DNA of 64,000 bases, taken from Sambucus nigra. Its lineage: Eukaryota; Streptophyta; Magnoliopsida; Dipsacales; Adoxaceae. The number at the start of each line of letters is the position of its first letter. The stretch's first letter is position 1. The stretch covers positions 149,381,405-149,445,404 of the forward strand of contig OX422221.1 in assembly GCA_949130495.1 (NCBI GenBank), in the 5' to 3' direction. The translations under genes were made by a program, and so were the position numbers. The notes under the pieces were generated by a model. That model did not search any database and had not been told where the DNA came from. It saw only the letters and a list, made by a program, of their open reading frames with translations. Positions 1 through 11,468 of the stretch are shown piece after piece.

Positions 1-834
1 AAGAGTCATGAACACCTCTGACGGGACTAATGTAACATGTATGAACTTGTCGCATATTCATGGGTCTCTTGATTTTAGAATTCGATGACAATTTGCAAAA
101 ATTAGACATAGGCTTAAAAAATGTCGTTAGTGGGTGAAAACCCAAAATAATGCAAAAATGGCCCGTAAGGGGCACGAACACCTCCCGCGGGATCAGCGTA
201 AAACCTAGGGGTTGATCGCGTATTCACGGGACACTAGGTTTGAGAATACGATGATAATTTGCAAAAATTTAGGCTTGGGCTTAAAAACATGTCGTTAAAG
301 GGAGAAAATCCAAAACTACCCCAAACAACCCTGTAAGATGAACGAAAACCTCACACAGGACAAGCGTAACCCGTAGGAACTTATCGTATAGTCACAGGAC
401 TCCCAATTGAGAATGCGATGATAATTTGCAAAAATATAGACTTGGGATTAAAACATTCCATTAGTAGGTGTAAACCCCAAACAAAGCCGAAACGTCCCTG
501 TAAGAGGCACAAACACCTCACATGGGACTAATGTAAGACCCTAGAAACTTACCACGTAGTCACTTGACTCCTAGTTTGAGAATACAATGATAATTTGCAA
601 AAAATCTAGACCTTGGCTTAAAAACATGCCATTAGTGTATGAAAATAAAAAATAACCCCCAAACGGTCGTGTACAAGGCACTAACAACTCCCACGGGACT
701 AATGTAAAACGTAAGAACTTATTGAGTAATCACTGGACTTTCGATTTGAGAATACGATGATAATTTGCAAAAAAGTAGACATAGGCTTAAAAAATGTTGT
801 TAGATGGAGAAAACCCAAAACAACACCTAAACGG
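1..834. repeat. ~168-bp tandem satellite, about five copies
   Basis: A common block with the core AATTTGCAAAAA recurs at about 90, 256, 423, 592 and 762, a period of 166-170 bp. Each unit also contains a phrase like GAATACGATGATAATTTGC, then GGCTTAAAAA, a GAAAACCC stretch and a CACGAACACCTC stretch. The copies have clearly diverged. The array is cut by the window start and ends where an LTR fragment begins at 835. The unit is close to nucleosome length, as in many plant satellites, but a centromeric role cannot be judged from five copies. Confidence 0.85.
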
Positions 835-1100
835 TGTGACAACCCGCCTAATTAAATATCGGGTGCTCATTCCTTTATTAAATTAAAAATCAAGGTGTAC
901 CATTGGTTCATTCTTAGCATCACTGTCGCAAATCAAATTTCCAATTTAACACCCTAAATAATTAAGCTAAGTGTCAAAACAATTTAGAACCTTTTTTCCA
1001 TTTTATTAAGTTCAAATATGAAAAACCTTTTTAACAACCAATAGTTTAACATTACATAAATACTAGGATTGATAATAGCACACAAGAATTTAAATCATCA
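835..1100 (-). mobile_element. Truncated LTR fragment, Tekay-related family
   Basis: It begins TGTGACAACCCGCCTAATTA and continues with the phrases GGTTCATTCTTAGCATCACTGTCG and AACACCCTAAATAATTAAGC. These are shared with the start, in window orientation, of the long LTRs at 26591 and 34511. Similarity fades by about 1090, where copia gag sequence starts. The fragment is therefore the terminal ~265 bp of a minus-oriented LTR, truncated by rearrangement. Confidence 0.75.
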
Positions 1101-1763
1101 AAATAAACCAAAGTTTAAGGGAGCGTTTCAAGGTCGTTGATGATAGTGGGTTGGTTAAAGACCATAGGACACGCGAGAGAGTTCTTCGTGAGAATCTTGA
1201 GTTTGTTGAAAAAGAGAGAGATAGTCTCAGAGGTTTAATGAAAACTATGAAAAAGAAGCTTCTTGAGTTTGAAGAGAGGAAGAGTTTGCTTGAGTATAGG
1301 ATTGTAGAGCTTGAGAAGAAAGTGAGAGACTCAAGTAGAGTCAAATTTGATTCGGAGAGTCATTCAGAGAAATTAGATAAGATCTTAGGAACGGTCCAAA
1401 TTAAAAATGACACTTGTGGTTTAGGCTTCGATACTAATCATGACTTAAATCATAAAGCCAATATTTTGAGAGAATCATCTATAAAAGTTTCTAGAGGTCA
1501 ATCCTTAGGTACCACTTTTTGACATGTATTTTTCTGTTCTTATTGTGGTCGAAAAGGTCATCTTAGGATTTTTTTTTTGTCTTAAACGAGGTCATAGGAA
1601 ATTCAAAAGTAAGGCAACAGAGGTAGCCAAGATTCTTAAATCCCGAGATTATCATTCTTCATTAGTTTGGGTTAGGAGATCCGACTTGGTAGCTTTACAA
1701 GATAGGATTTTTTATTCTCATTTACTTTCACACGATACCTCCCTTGCTAAATCTAAAGGTTGA
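1100..1763 (+). pseudogene. Ty1/copia SIRE-type gag fragment, frameshifted
   Basis: The frame at 1151-1522 encodes a charged coiled-coil segment followed by a KILGT...GLGFD motif, typical of SIRE/Maximus gag proteins just before the zinc knuckle. The knuckle CX2CX4HX4C (CSYCGRKGHL then FC) is readable only by changing frame across the run of ten T at about 1569-1578; the second frame continues as ...CLKRGHRKF. A stop also interrupts the frame at about 1520. Gag normally packages element RNA in virus-like particles. No protease, integrase or RT follows, so most of the element has been deleted. Family assignment rests on remembered motif order, not on a search. Confidence 0.7.
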
Positions 1764-3737
1764 ACGTGTTAGTTATTTGCATACTCTAGTTTTTTGTGCT
1801 TTATATCATATATGTTGGCTAGTTGTATGCGTGTTTAATAATTTTTCTAGTCTGAGATCCATAATTAATCACATTCTAGAGTTATGATTTGTGTTTATCT
1901 TTTGTATTATTTGTTTTTCATCTTAGTTTGCTTTAAATGAAAACTACAAAAATATTTTGTTCATCATTTGTGTTTTACCATTTTTGTAATTTAGGCTTAA
2001 TGAAAAATACAAAATGATTTTTGTTTGTGTTTTGAGTAAATATTTTTGTATGTTTGGTTAAAAATTTCAAAAACTCAAAAAGAATTTCTTTCTGTATATT
2101 TTAGTTTGACACACTTAACATGGCATATACTTGTGTTCTAAACATTTCCTTTTCCCTTCCATGTGGCTAGAACTTTTGGTTAATATTGCCAATCCTCAAA
2201 ATGTTCTTTATCATACATCATATAGTAGTTGGATTTTGAGTTGCTGAATGGATTCTATTTTTATATGCCTCAATTCACACATTCACGAGCTCACTTGAAA
2301 TTTTAACTTCACATGTATATTTGAGCTTTGTGAGGTGTTCTCCTACCAATCTAGTCATTTACATATTTCATGACCTAGGAGGACTTGTGCATGTTAAATC
2401 CGTTTCACGTGAGATTTGTGTGATAAAAAAATTGTTATGTGAACGGGGAAGGGCACCGAAAGGAAATTTATCCTTTGCGAGTAAGCCACCATTTGGAATG
2501 GACCTAAAAAAATACGTGGTCCAAAGGCCTAAAAGAAAAAATATGGCATTAAAAGAAAAATTATTTGCCAAGGCCTATTTTTTTAGTTTGATATATTCAT
2601 TCCAAAAGTATTATATGCATTTGTTTGAGGGAGTTTGGATGGTATATCAATGGTTTTTGCACAATGTCCGTTTATCCTAGTTGCGCTTTCATTGTCTTGA
2701 TTCTATTGGTTTGTAGAATCATCAGAATTCTAGGCTTATGTGCATTGTGTATGTTTGTTTATTGAGTTCATTTTATTTGTCACATGAGGCTATATCTAAA
2801 TGTGATAAAATTTTGCAATCAAATGAGAACTCCATGAACATATTTTAAGTGATTGGGTTGAAATTTAATTGTTTCTAGTTCACACCCCTACACTTCCGTT
2901 TACCACATGTAATTGGACACATTTTTACCATTTGAGTGTGAAAAGCTTAATGTATTTTGTGTCATGTGTGTGTTTATATATATATGTGTGTGTGTGTGTA
3001 TGTATTTAATATCTATTGTGTATTCATATACATGATATTTTGTTTATGTCTTAGCCTTGCTAACTAGTTCATTTAAGTTTTTAATTCATATTTGGTATCT
3101 AACTTGTTGCAAATTTTGGTTTGATATCTCATGCTTAGATCATTATTTTACAAATTGGTATCATTTTGTTCACATCATAGTTGGTATCCATTAATATTTG
3201 ATTCGATTAATTATTGTTAATTGTTGCCCATAATTGTTAATGATTCTATCTCTTAAGCATAGTTTTGTTTTATTTATTCTCCCGTATTTATATCCCTTAT
3301 GTAGTTTTAGGGAGAAATTGGCCTTAGTTATATTAGGGGAGAATTGGTTTAATGTATTCTATCACCTTTGTCTATTCCTGAACAAAAAGGGGGAGAAGTG
3401 GTTTCTAAACCTTTAGGTTAGAAGATTTAACTTAGGGGGAGTCGCGACTTTCTTAAGAACATCCTATTCAACAAAGGGGGAGAATTAATTTAGGGGGAAG
3501 ATTTAATTTACTTGCATTTAATACTTTGATATTCCCTATGCATTTAATGTTTTGCTTAAGTGTGAAGTAATTATTCTAACTGTAAATTTCATCGGCAAAG
3601 ATATTGATGATCCTTCGGTTTAGAGTCAAGCTAGTATTTTCTATTTTTGGGTGGGACGTTTTTTAGTCTAGTTGATCTTGACAGCCCTTTAGGATTTTAT
3701 TTTAGTTTTTGTCCCGGAATAACCAAAGGGGGAGATC
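1764..3737 (+). other. 3' internal noncoding part of the SIRE-type copia, ending in a polypurine tract
   Basis: No long reading frame is present. Several GGGGGAG phrases occur (around 3389, 3435, 3476, 3495 and 3729), as is usual in the 3' untranslated part of SIRE-type copia elements. The last, AAAGGGGGAGA at about 3725-3735, sits directly before a TG that could start the 3' LTR and is the likely plus-strand primer tract. A TG/TA microsatellite lies near 2966-3003. Confidence 0.5.
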
Positions 3738-3970
3738 TGTAAGGGTACAAATTTCCAATTGAGTCCTTTGTAGTTTTGGCTCAATTTTGAACAAAAACAT
3801 TTGAGCCATAGGATAGTGTTCGTGTGTATCCTTAAAGCCTATGACAAGTTTGAGTTGAAGACATTTCGGCCTAGTTCAACGTGAAGACATCATCCTTCCC
3901 GAGTTTCAAGTTCCTCATTTTGCGTCCTCAGTAATTCATCATATTTCAAGTCTCCAATAAGGTATGAATG

Positions 3971-4023
<53 letters not shown>

Positions 4024-5212
4024 GAGACTTGGAATAATTATAATGGGTGTAATTTTCATTTTAAATAAATTTCAAAAAGTTTTTTTTGGGCTTATAATGA
4101 AAAATGCACATTCTGACATTTCGTTCGAATGAGAATTTCGTTCAAACGAGTTTTACCAACGAGTTTCCCTTTTGAACACTTTTGTTTCGTTAGAAAGGTC
4201 GTTCGAATGAGATTTCAGGCGGGAACACTTTTTAGCAGTTTTGGCATTTTTCCACTATTTTGTCCCACTACTTTTTGATAATTTTTTGGGATATATTTTT
4301 TAGATAACTTTGGAACACACTTTGAGAGCTTGGGAGATCAAATCCTTCCAACCAAATGTCAATAGTTTCATGTGTTAAATTTCAATAGAAAATTTTCTCC
4401 AAACACATGTTTATACACCCATAGTTTTGATTTGTTTATTCCGAGTACCACATATATATCTTTCTTGGAGCATTAGGCACCGGGTTAATTCTCATCCCAT
4501 AAAAGAGTTGTTTGGGCTATTATCTATCCCCCAAAGGAGAAAAGTTTGTTGCGGCATTCCCACTATAAGAAAGTCTTCGGGTATGGGTTAACGGTTGTCT
4601 AAAGACCTCAATGGTGGATTCCAAGGTTCCGGAGGAGTTCCGGGATTGTCGACTGAGCGAAGGTTAGTACAAGAAGATGCGCCAGGGGCTTGAAGGAGTC
4701 AAGTCGAGTTGAGTAAGTCATTTGTCTTATACTTGTAAAAATTCCATACTTAGTGGACTTAAGGCTAGGGTCGTCCAAGGTTTTTCCCATTTGGGTTTTC
4801 CTCGTACATCGTGGCGTAGTGTGTTATGAATTTATTTTATCTAGAAAATCACCTAGAACGCATGCTTAGGATTAAAAGATAAAATATGGTTGAATTCACA
4901 CTATTGTTTAATTTTGTGCTTAATATTAGTTTGGGTGAAATTTAGATGGATTCAATTCAAAGATAATTTAATTTGGTAAAATTTGGTTTGGCCTATTTTT
5001 CAAAAATGATGTAATTTGTGTAGGCTAATTTCAGGACTTTAATTGAGTTAATTGGTTTAAGTGAAAAAAAAATTAGTTGACTATTTTGATGTCACTTTGA
5101 GTTTAGATTAGTTTTAATTGGAAAGAAATTAAAATTTGTTGGTTGTGTGTGTTGTGTTGAACCATCCTATTTTGCACTTTTATGAAATTCAAGTTAAAAT
5201 TGGGGGTCTACA
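3738..5212 (+). mobile_element. Candidate 3' LTR of the SIRE-type copia
   Basis: It starts TGTAAGGGTAC right after the polypurine tract and the best matching end is ...GGGGGTCTACA at 5212, giving about 1.48 kb between TG and CA. There is no second LTR copy in the window to confirm the right border. It includes a TA microsatellite and a cluster of TTCGTTCGAATGAG-like phrases at 4120-4210. Confidence 0.4.
3972..4020. repeat. (TA)n microsatellite
   Basis: Uninterrupted TA dinucleotides over 49 bases inside the candidate copia LTR. Confidence 0.95.
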
Positions 5213-6085
5213 TTTACAACACTTGGAAATTGATATTTTAGTGCATAATGTGAAACAACAACAAACGAATTAGAAAAACAATCCACATCACCATTTATAA
5301 AGTGATTATAAATTAGATTTAACATATAATATTAGGATGCTAAGATATTACGGTGAGTGAGAAAAAATCAATACTTTTAACATTACTTTCGTAAAAATCA
5401 CAACTTATTAAAGTTAAATTAAATCAAATGTCATCCAAATGAAATTTTTCGATTTTCGTCAACATAAATTGGGTTAAAAATATTGAGCATATTCTGAACA
5501 TGTACATCACCTCTCTCAAATGAATAGTAATATTATAATATGAGATAAGATAAAAAAAAATTATAATCAAATCCTCAATCAACTAAAGAAAACCTTAAAA
5601 TTTTTATCTTGGTGTCATCTATAAACCATGAAATTACTTTACAATCTAAAAAAGAAATAAAAAAATGCAAAATGAAAGGAGTATATAGTGGTTTGATTTA
5701 GCAGAGCACATGAAAACCAAAACACCAAATCACATAATTCCTTTAAAGATATAGAAGCAAAGGGGAAAAACTTAAATGTATTGAAAGACAAAGACATAAG
5801 GATAAAAATGAATATACATAGCAAACTGTACATCTATCAAATTTGTTTCAAAACTCTTAGCACTACACAACAATGGTTTCATCATGTTTGTGTCATATGT
5901 AAAACAATTTCAAGACCCTTTTACCTGTATAATATGAATTCAGCTCCACACTATGAATTCGGCTCCACAACTTATCGAACTTCAATGACCCATTTGCACT
6001 CTCCAACTGTTAGTTATAAAGGAGTGAAAACATAAAAGATGAATGACTACATTACATAATAAACATATATCTATCACACTCAAAA
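5213..6085. other. AT-rich stretch, no gene seen
   Basis: Only short stop-bounded frames with no recognisable motif. A minus-strand block near 5935-6022 has an acceptor-like CTAACAG and a donor-like CAGGTAAAAG, and could be an exon of the weak candidate gene next to it, but I could not extend it. Confidence 0.5.
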
Positions 6086-6313
6086 TCAACAACCAATAGG
6101 TCTATATTGAGAGAAGCACAAATCCTTTCGAGCATGGGGATAAGTTTTCGATCGTGAGACATGGAAACCCTTTTTCGAACCATCCTTGTTTTTTCCCCCA
6201 TCATATCGTCCATATATCTACATACACAAATACTGAGAGAGAGAATGTTCTTCATTACTGACTAAAAATCTTAAATAAAAGAATGCACATACCATTAAAA
6301 ATGAACCCATCAT
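6086..6313 (-). CDS. Weak candidate small two-exon gene (about 50 aa)
   Basis: On the minus strand an ATG at 6313 opens a 21-base exon (6293-6313) ending in a GTATGTGC donor. A 75-base intron ends in TGTATGTAG at 6218. The second exon (6086-6217) continues in frame to a TGA, giving about 50 residues: MMGSFLM, then a Lys/Gly/Ser-rich stretch, then a short tail with two Cys. Unspliced, a different 67-residue frame exists at 6052-6255. The support is the upstream context: a G-box, a TATA-like box and a CT-rich leader in the right order. I recognise no family, and chance is quite possible. Confidence 0.2.
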
Positions 6314-6518
6314 ATTTTTTAATGTCTTTCAAACAGAGTTAATCATTGTTAGAATAGAGCTATTTTTGTAAAATGAAAGAAGAGGTTGTGTGTGTGTGTG
6401 AGAGAGAGAGAGAAATAAAACCTTAGAGCTATAGGATGAGGGAATGGTTGTGGAAGAAGGAGGGGGTGAAAGGTAAAATGTTTTGAGAGGCTCGAGGTAG
6501 TCATTTAGTCTTCCAATG

Positions 6519-6578
6519 CTTTATATGTGGTGGAATAAATGGGGTAAGATATAATTCATTTATTATATGACACGTGGC
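6519..6578 (-). promoter_or_regulatory. Possible promoter: G-box/ABRE-like site plus TATA-like box
   Basis: On the minus strand GCCACGTGTC (6569-6578) is a perfect G-box core with ABRE-like flank. About 45 bp downstream is CATATAAAG (6519-6527). Further downstream lie CT and CA microsatellites (6390-6416), as in many plant 5' leaders. It would serve the weak candidate gene at 6086-6313. Confidence 0.3.
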
Positions 6579-6599
6579 AAGTTAAAATACTTTTGGACT

Positions 6600-8031
6600 A
6601 CAATTTTATAAATATACATAGATTGTAATTAATTTGGTAAAATACGCGATGATGAGATAGCGTAGAGAATTAAGAAGGGTATGGGACTAATTAGGCGGGT
6701 ATCATGACTTGGCGGTCAATGCAAAAGTTAAATGCTCACTTTAGATGAGAGGTGAGTAACATCTCAAGAGAATGTGACACCAATTTAAAACATGAAAGTG
6801 TAAGATGTGGGTTCTTGGAATATGGTTAGTATCAAGTGAGGCGTAACCCCTTATCAAGATCAGGATCAACACCGTGCGGTATTAAATATTGACAATGAAC
6901 ATAGGTGAACAGGATACCAAGGGATTTAATATTCAGACTTGTATTAAATGATGTGTTGACACAATAAATACACAATAGACATAATGAATAGATGGGACCA
7001 GCAGGTAGCATGGTCGGAGGGAGAAAGATCAAGCACTCTAGGCACAATAAAGGCAAGGCAAGAACTTGAAGCTCAATTAATAATCAATGATAAGGTTATT
7101 CAATAGATATGGAAAGTTATATTCTCATAATAGTTCTCGTGTATGGGGGAAGTTGGGCAACAATTCTACATTTAGAATGCCCCCCTTTCGTTAAACTGTT
7201 TGTATGGTGTATTTATTTGAGGGGCAGGTTACTCGAGTGAACTAGCCCACTTTCAATATGATCGATCGTATTAAATGCATAAGTACCTCTCATTAATGTA
7301 AAATATATTGAATTAAATGAGTGGGATCTCATAATTAGGCGAGAAACTGTTTCATTGGCTGGAGGTACGGTGGCCATTAATGAGGGATGTGACATGGCAG
7401 CTTGGAGTTTACCTCAGGATGACTAGAGGGTGAGGTTTGGTGAACTAGACCTACTCTGCTAAGGATAAACTCACTTGAGTGTCATAAATTCGAGTCCCTA
7501 AATGTCAGATGTTATGACGTCAGAAAGTGGATAAACAGTGACTCTATTAAGTACATGGTCCTATCAGTTAGGCGATATGGCTTCTGTTTTTAAGGTTGCT
7601 CGGCTGGTAGGTAGCCCGAGTGTTTGATTTTCTGTTTGTTGGTTAGGAATTATCTTAGAACTAAGATTCAAGATTGAGGTACCTCGAGAAGGTTCCCTCA
7701 AACAAGTAAACGTTGAGGTGGCTCGGCTGTAGCGGTTCGAGCAACCATATGTGCTAAGTGAAGTTTTGACCAAGTGTGCCAAGAGGGTTGGTAATTGTAT
7801 TCCCAATATTGCCTTTCTCTTAATCCTCCAAACCATGTCCCTGCGAGGTTCCCAAGAGGAGATTGCTCGATAGAGCATGTTAGCTCTCCCATGCTCCGCC
7901 AGGCATGGTCCCTATTGGGTACCAAATTACCTCACTCAACATATATTTATAAGATAAAGTATATGATACAAATCATTCTATTTCTTGTTACAAACTATCA
8001 TTATTTAAGTGACTTTTTTCTATAAGTTAGA
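6600..8031. other. Anonymous intergenic sequence
   Basis: No domain recognised. 7570-7920 has a moderately GC-rich texture with recurring GCTCGG and TCGAG phrases. This resembles decayed LTR sequence, but no LTR ends could be fixed. Confidence 0.4.
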
Positions 8032-8163
8032 TCCTTCAAACCATGTCCGTTGGAGAATCTTCTAGGCGTGTCCTTCGATCATCCTCTGTGGATAATCTTC
8101 AAGGGGGGTCCTTCAAGCAACCACCATGGAGAATCTTTGAGGTGGGTCCTTCGAGCCATTTTT
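8032..8163. repeat. 38-bp tandem repeat, about three units
   Basis: Units beginning TGGAGAATCTTC / TGGATAATCTTC / TGGAGAATCTTT start at 8051, 8089 and 8127 and each contains a GTCCTTC(A/G)A phrase. Spacing is 38 bp. A partial unit precedes them. Confidence 0.75.
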
Positions 8164-8253
8164 TGGAGCCTTTTTTAGGTAACTTACTCAAGTGGCCTTC
8201 CTTTTTCTTCTTCATGAGTCATTCAATATGTTTGACTAAGTTAAGCACTCTTT

Positions 8254-8271
8254 GGGGGGGGGGGGGGGGGG
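8254..8271. repeat. Poly-G run
   Basis: Eighteen consecutive G, followed by GAGGGGACTCCCCCC, so the segment could fold on itself. Length should be treated as uncertain in any assembly. Confidence 0.9.
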
Positions 8272-8856
8272 AGGGGACTCCCCCCACATATTCCCCCTCG
8301 TAGAGATATTTATTTATTGCATGAAGAAATATATGTACGAAACCCTTTATTGATCTTCAGTCTTTTCTTGCAACAAGTTTTAAATATCCTCGGGCTTTTG
8401 ATTTATAAGAAACAACAAATTATTAGAAATGGAGGAGTTATATTCTCCTCTTTCTTTCGAACCACCTTGCTGGTTTTAATAAATATACTACCATACTTAA
8501 ATAATGTCTTTTCTCTTGTGTGAGGCTTCATAATTATTAGTGGCAGATGCTATGGGTAAAGTGAAGAGTTTTATTCAAATTTCCCCCAAAAATCTTAATT
8601 CCCTAAGATGAAATGACCCCAAGCATGTTGCATTAAATGGTGTTGCGTTTGTACTTATGAATGTGACACATGGCAGTGCCAAGGTACGTGCGTGTTCCCG
8701 ATGATCCTAATTCGCTCGTTTATCCCCCAAAACATCATTATTGTAACCCTTGACCTTCTGTAGCCGTGCGTGCTTGATAAACAAGCAAGCTAACCTATTC
8801 ATTACTACGCTTTTCTAAGAATAGCCTTTTATCGCCTATTGGGGTCCGTGTTGCCC

Positions 8857-8864
8857 CTATAAAA
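8857..8864 (+). promoter_or_regulatory. TATA box upstream of the 8996 ORF
   Basis: CTATAAAA, about 135 bp before the ATG at 8996. A pyrimidine-rich leader (CTTTGGG, TTCTCTTG, TTCTTCATCCCC) lies between, which fits a transcribed plant leader. Confidence 0.4.
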
Positions 8865-8995
8865 TGGGGTATCCTCATTTCAAACACTCACCTTTGGGTT
8901 TTTGTTCTCTTGTGTTGAGCCTCTGTGAGAGTTTGCCTTCTTCATCCCCTTTAATCTTTCTATCTTACTCCCTCACTTTATTCCATTAAGCTTCT

Positions 8996-9343
8996 ATGGC
9001 ACCCATCATCAAAAGAACCCACTCATCTAGGGGTGCTTCCCCCAAAACCCAAGCGCGTCAAAACCAATGTATGCGTTATCGTCATGCTCCCTATTTTGGT
9101 GAGCCTGACCACTTCAAGAAAATAGAGGAGAAATTCCCCGATGAGTTAGAGTCAACTGAGAACCCTAATCTACTAATGGAGGAGGGTGAAGATGATGAAG
9201 ACATTGCCTATATCCCTACTTCTACCATCCCCCGCTTCCATATTAAATGTAATAACTTCCCCTTCTCAAAAGTAGAGTTTAAATCTTCCTCAGGTATCTT
9301 CAAGGGATTTGGTCCTTGTACCGAATACATCTACTCTAAATAA
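8996..9343 (+). CDS. Hypothetical protein, 115 aa, likely TE-derived
   Basis: An ATG-started frame of 115 residues. The N-terminus is basic (KRTHSSRG, KTQARQ), followed by a strongly acidic block (EEGEDDEDIAY) and a C-terminal part ending in GFGPCTEYIYSK. The composition resembles the N-terminal parts of the additional ORFs of Tat-type retrotransposons, and it has a TATA box and a leader. I do not recognise a domain. The protein may be a truncated first exon: sequence just after the stop can be read in another frame but gives nothing I know. Confidence 0.35.
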   Translation: MAPIIKRTHSSRGASPKTQARQNQCMRYRHAPYFGEPDHFKKIEEKFPDELESTENPNLLMEEGEDDEDIAYIPTSTIPRFHIKCNNFPFSKVEFKSSSGIFKGFGPCTEYIYSK

Positions 9344-11129
9344 TCTCGTTGTACTTTAGCATGACAATCAGCGAGAAGTTTTTCACATACTCACAACCTT
9401 TCTTTATGGGTAAACCCTTTTGAAACAACCCTTGACTTGAAGGTTTCCACCTTCCCATTTATCCATGTTTTAAATTCTTGTACATCCACTTAAACTCGAT
9501 GTCTTATATCCTATGACCAAGTCTAAAATCTCCTAAACCTGAATCTAATGCATCAAATCCATCATGGTATCCATAGTTTTAAGTCGAAGAAAAAATTTAT
9601 TATCTTGGAATGCCTCGTTGTAGTTCCTGTAACCTTATTTGTGTTCGCTTGTATCCCACCAAAATGTTTATTAGGTATCCATATACGCGGAATAAAAAAA
9701 TTCACCCATGGATCTTCGATTAATCAAAGAAAGAAACGAGGTAAAACTAAAAACTAGGTTTGAAGAAAAAACCTAAAGTTTTAAACGCAATACCTTTGAG
9801 CATATGATTGCAATATGATGAAGAGAACAATGTTTGTTGATGATGTGGGATTTTTTTCCTTTTGGATATTCAAAATATGTGAAAATTGTTTGAACGCTAG
9901 ATCTTCTGGTGTATGATCCTCCCAAGGTCAAGCATGTTGGTGGACATTTATTGAGATGAAAACAATTTCTTATGATTAAGATATGGTGGTCTCTCTCTAA
10001 ATATATGCACAAAGACTCGAATAGTATTTCTTGTCACCCCTTTCAAACCCTAATGATAAATAATAATGTTATTAACCACTTCCCATACCTTTTTATACAG
10101 GTACAAAATGTGGGCTTCGACAAAACTGGGTTTCTTGGGAGTATGGGGCTAACTACTTGGGTATTTGGACTATATCAAAAGACCCAATAGAAATAATTAA
10201 ATTAGCTCCAAATAAATAATCAAAAATTCCAAATTATATTTACCGCAGTTTATTTACTTTATTTACTTAATCATGATTAATTCCATTCAATAATTATGAG
10301 TTCACTCTAATTTAATTATTTCAGAAATTACTCGGATATAACGATGTTAAGCTTACAATACCTGTTTGGTCAACTCAATTTGCCATGAATTGACTTTAAA
10401 CAACATTTAATTAATTACTTAATTCTCAGACATAACTTAGTTTGCTACTCCACGAGATTATAAATAATCTAGTAACCGGGTTTACTCGTGGAAACAAATC
10501 TTATAAGTATATCAAGGGGGAATATCAATCCTAGGTATCCTTGGATATAAATTCCTCCAAATTAAGATCTCAGAACTAATTCTATAACAATCACCCAATA
10601 GATGGATATCATTTTATTCAATCAAAACAAAAATAACATAAGCATTCCAATCCTTATAATCCTAGGATTAAAGTTCTATTCACTATTTGCAAATGGTGTG
10701 GGACAACTGGAGTCTAATCAAGATAGACCTTATATTCAAATCTCATGGTTGGTCCAGTTAAAGATGTTCCTAGTACGTACCAGTCATAATCCTCTATTAA
10801 ACTATTTAATTAGTTCTCGAACTATAATATAGTTTCCTATAGTTTGAGATAAACTTCAAGGATTACATTACAACCATTCCGATAGGATATCAACTTCATA
10901 TCTAGGTTGTAAACTATTCAATAGTGCTATAACTAGAATTCCAATCTCCTCATAATCAACCCGAAATTGACTCACTAAAAATCCTTCTAAGCTCTATTAA
11001 CCGACATTAATATCAAACAATATATATAAACAAATATAAAACATTCTCACAAACTTTATTCTCATTTCAAAATGAATAAAACAATCCTTCATTAATAAAT
11101 AATAAAATATATTACACATGGTGTTACGA
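9344..11129 (-). other. AT-rich noncoding stretch, possibly LTR/3' end of a decayed copia
   Basis: No coding potential on either strand. On the minus strand it lies downstream of copia pol remains and begins TGTGTAATATATTTT at about 11121, so it may include that element's 3' LTR. I could not find a matching second LTR. Confidence 0.3.
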
Positions 11130-11468
11130 ATAACCCCAAATAACGTTCATTGAAAACACTAACCTATTAGGAGGTCTCCCAACCCTCCGACTGTGACATG
11201 ACTCCACTTGTAATATATAAGTGACATTTTTTACAAGTTTATTAATAATACTACCACTATTGATAAGCAATGTATTATCTATATGGAGTTGTATTTCTTC
11301 CTTTATGGGTGGTATTGTAACACTAGTAATATAGTGTTCCTTTGTAATATCTTGTACAACTATCTTACTCTTAGGTCCGTGGTTTACTACAGCATCCTCT
11401 TATAATAACAGATAATTGATATTATCAATGACCATGTTGTTCTTAGGAATATGACATAAACTAAATTT
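11130..11468 (-). pseudogene. Ty1/copia pol fragment: integrase-to-RT linker
   Basis: On the minus strand, reading from 11468 down, the frame gives a segment like EDAVVNHGPKSKIVVQDI and later SRRVGRPPNR. These match the copia region after the integrase core (normally ...EEDYxxNHKPxSKIVLEE...) and the RRSGRxxRPPDR block before RT. At least one stop lies in it. It is the continuation of the integrase remains at 14438-15110; the two were one gene before the 11469-14437 LTR inserted. No RT palm motif was found further on. Confidence 0.6.

Noticed and set aside
2321..2680. 119-residue plus-strand frame
   Set aside because: Lies in the noncoding 3' part of the copia element; composition gives no domain and an overlapping antisense frame is equally long-lived.
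6052..6255. RYMDDMM in a minus-strand frame looked like an RT palm motif
   Set aside because: No other RT motif lies nearby, the segment sits behind a promoter-like region, and the frame is short; treated as chance.
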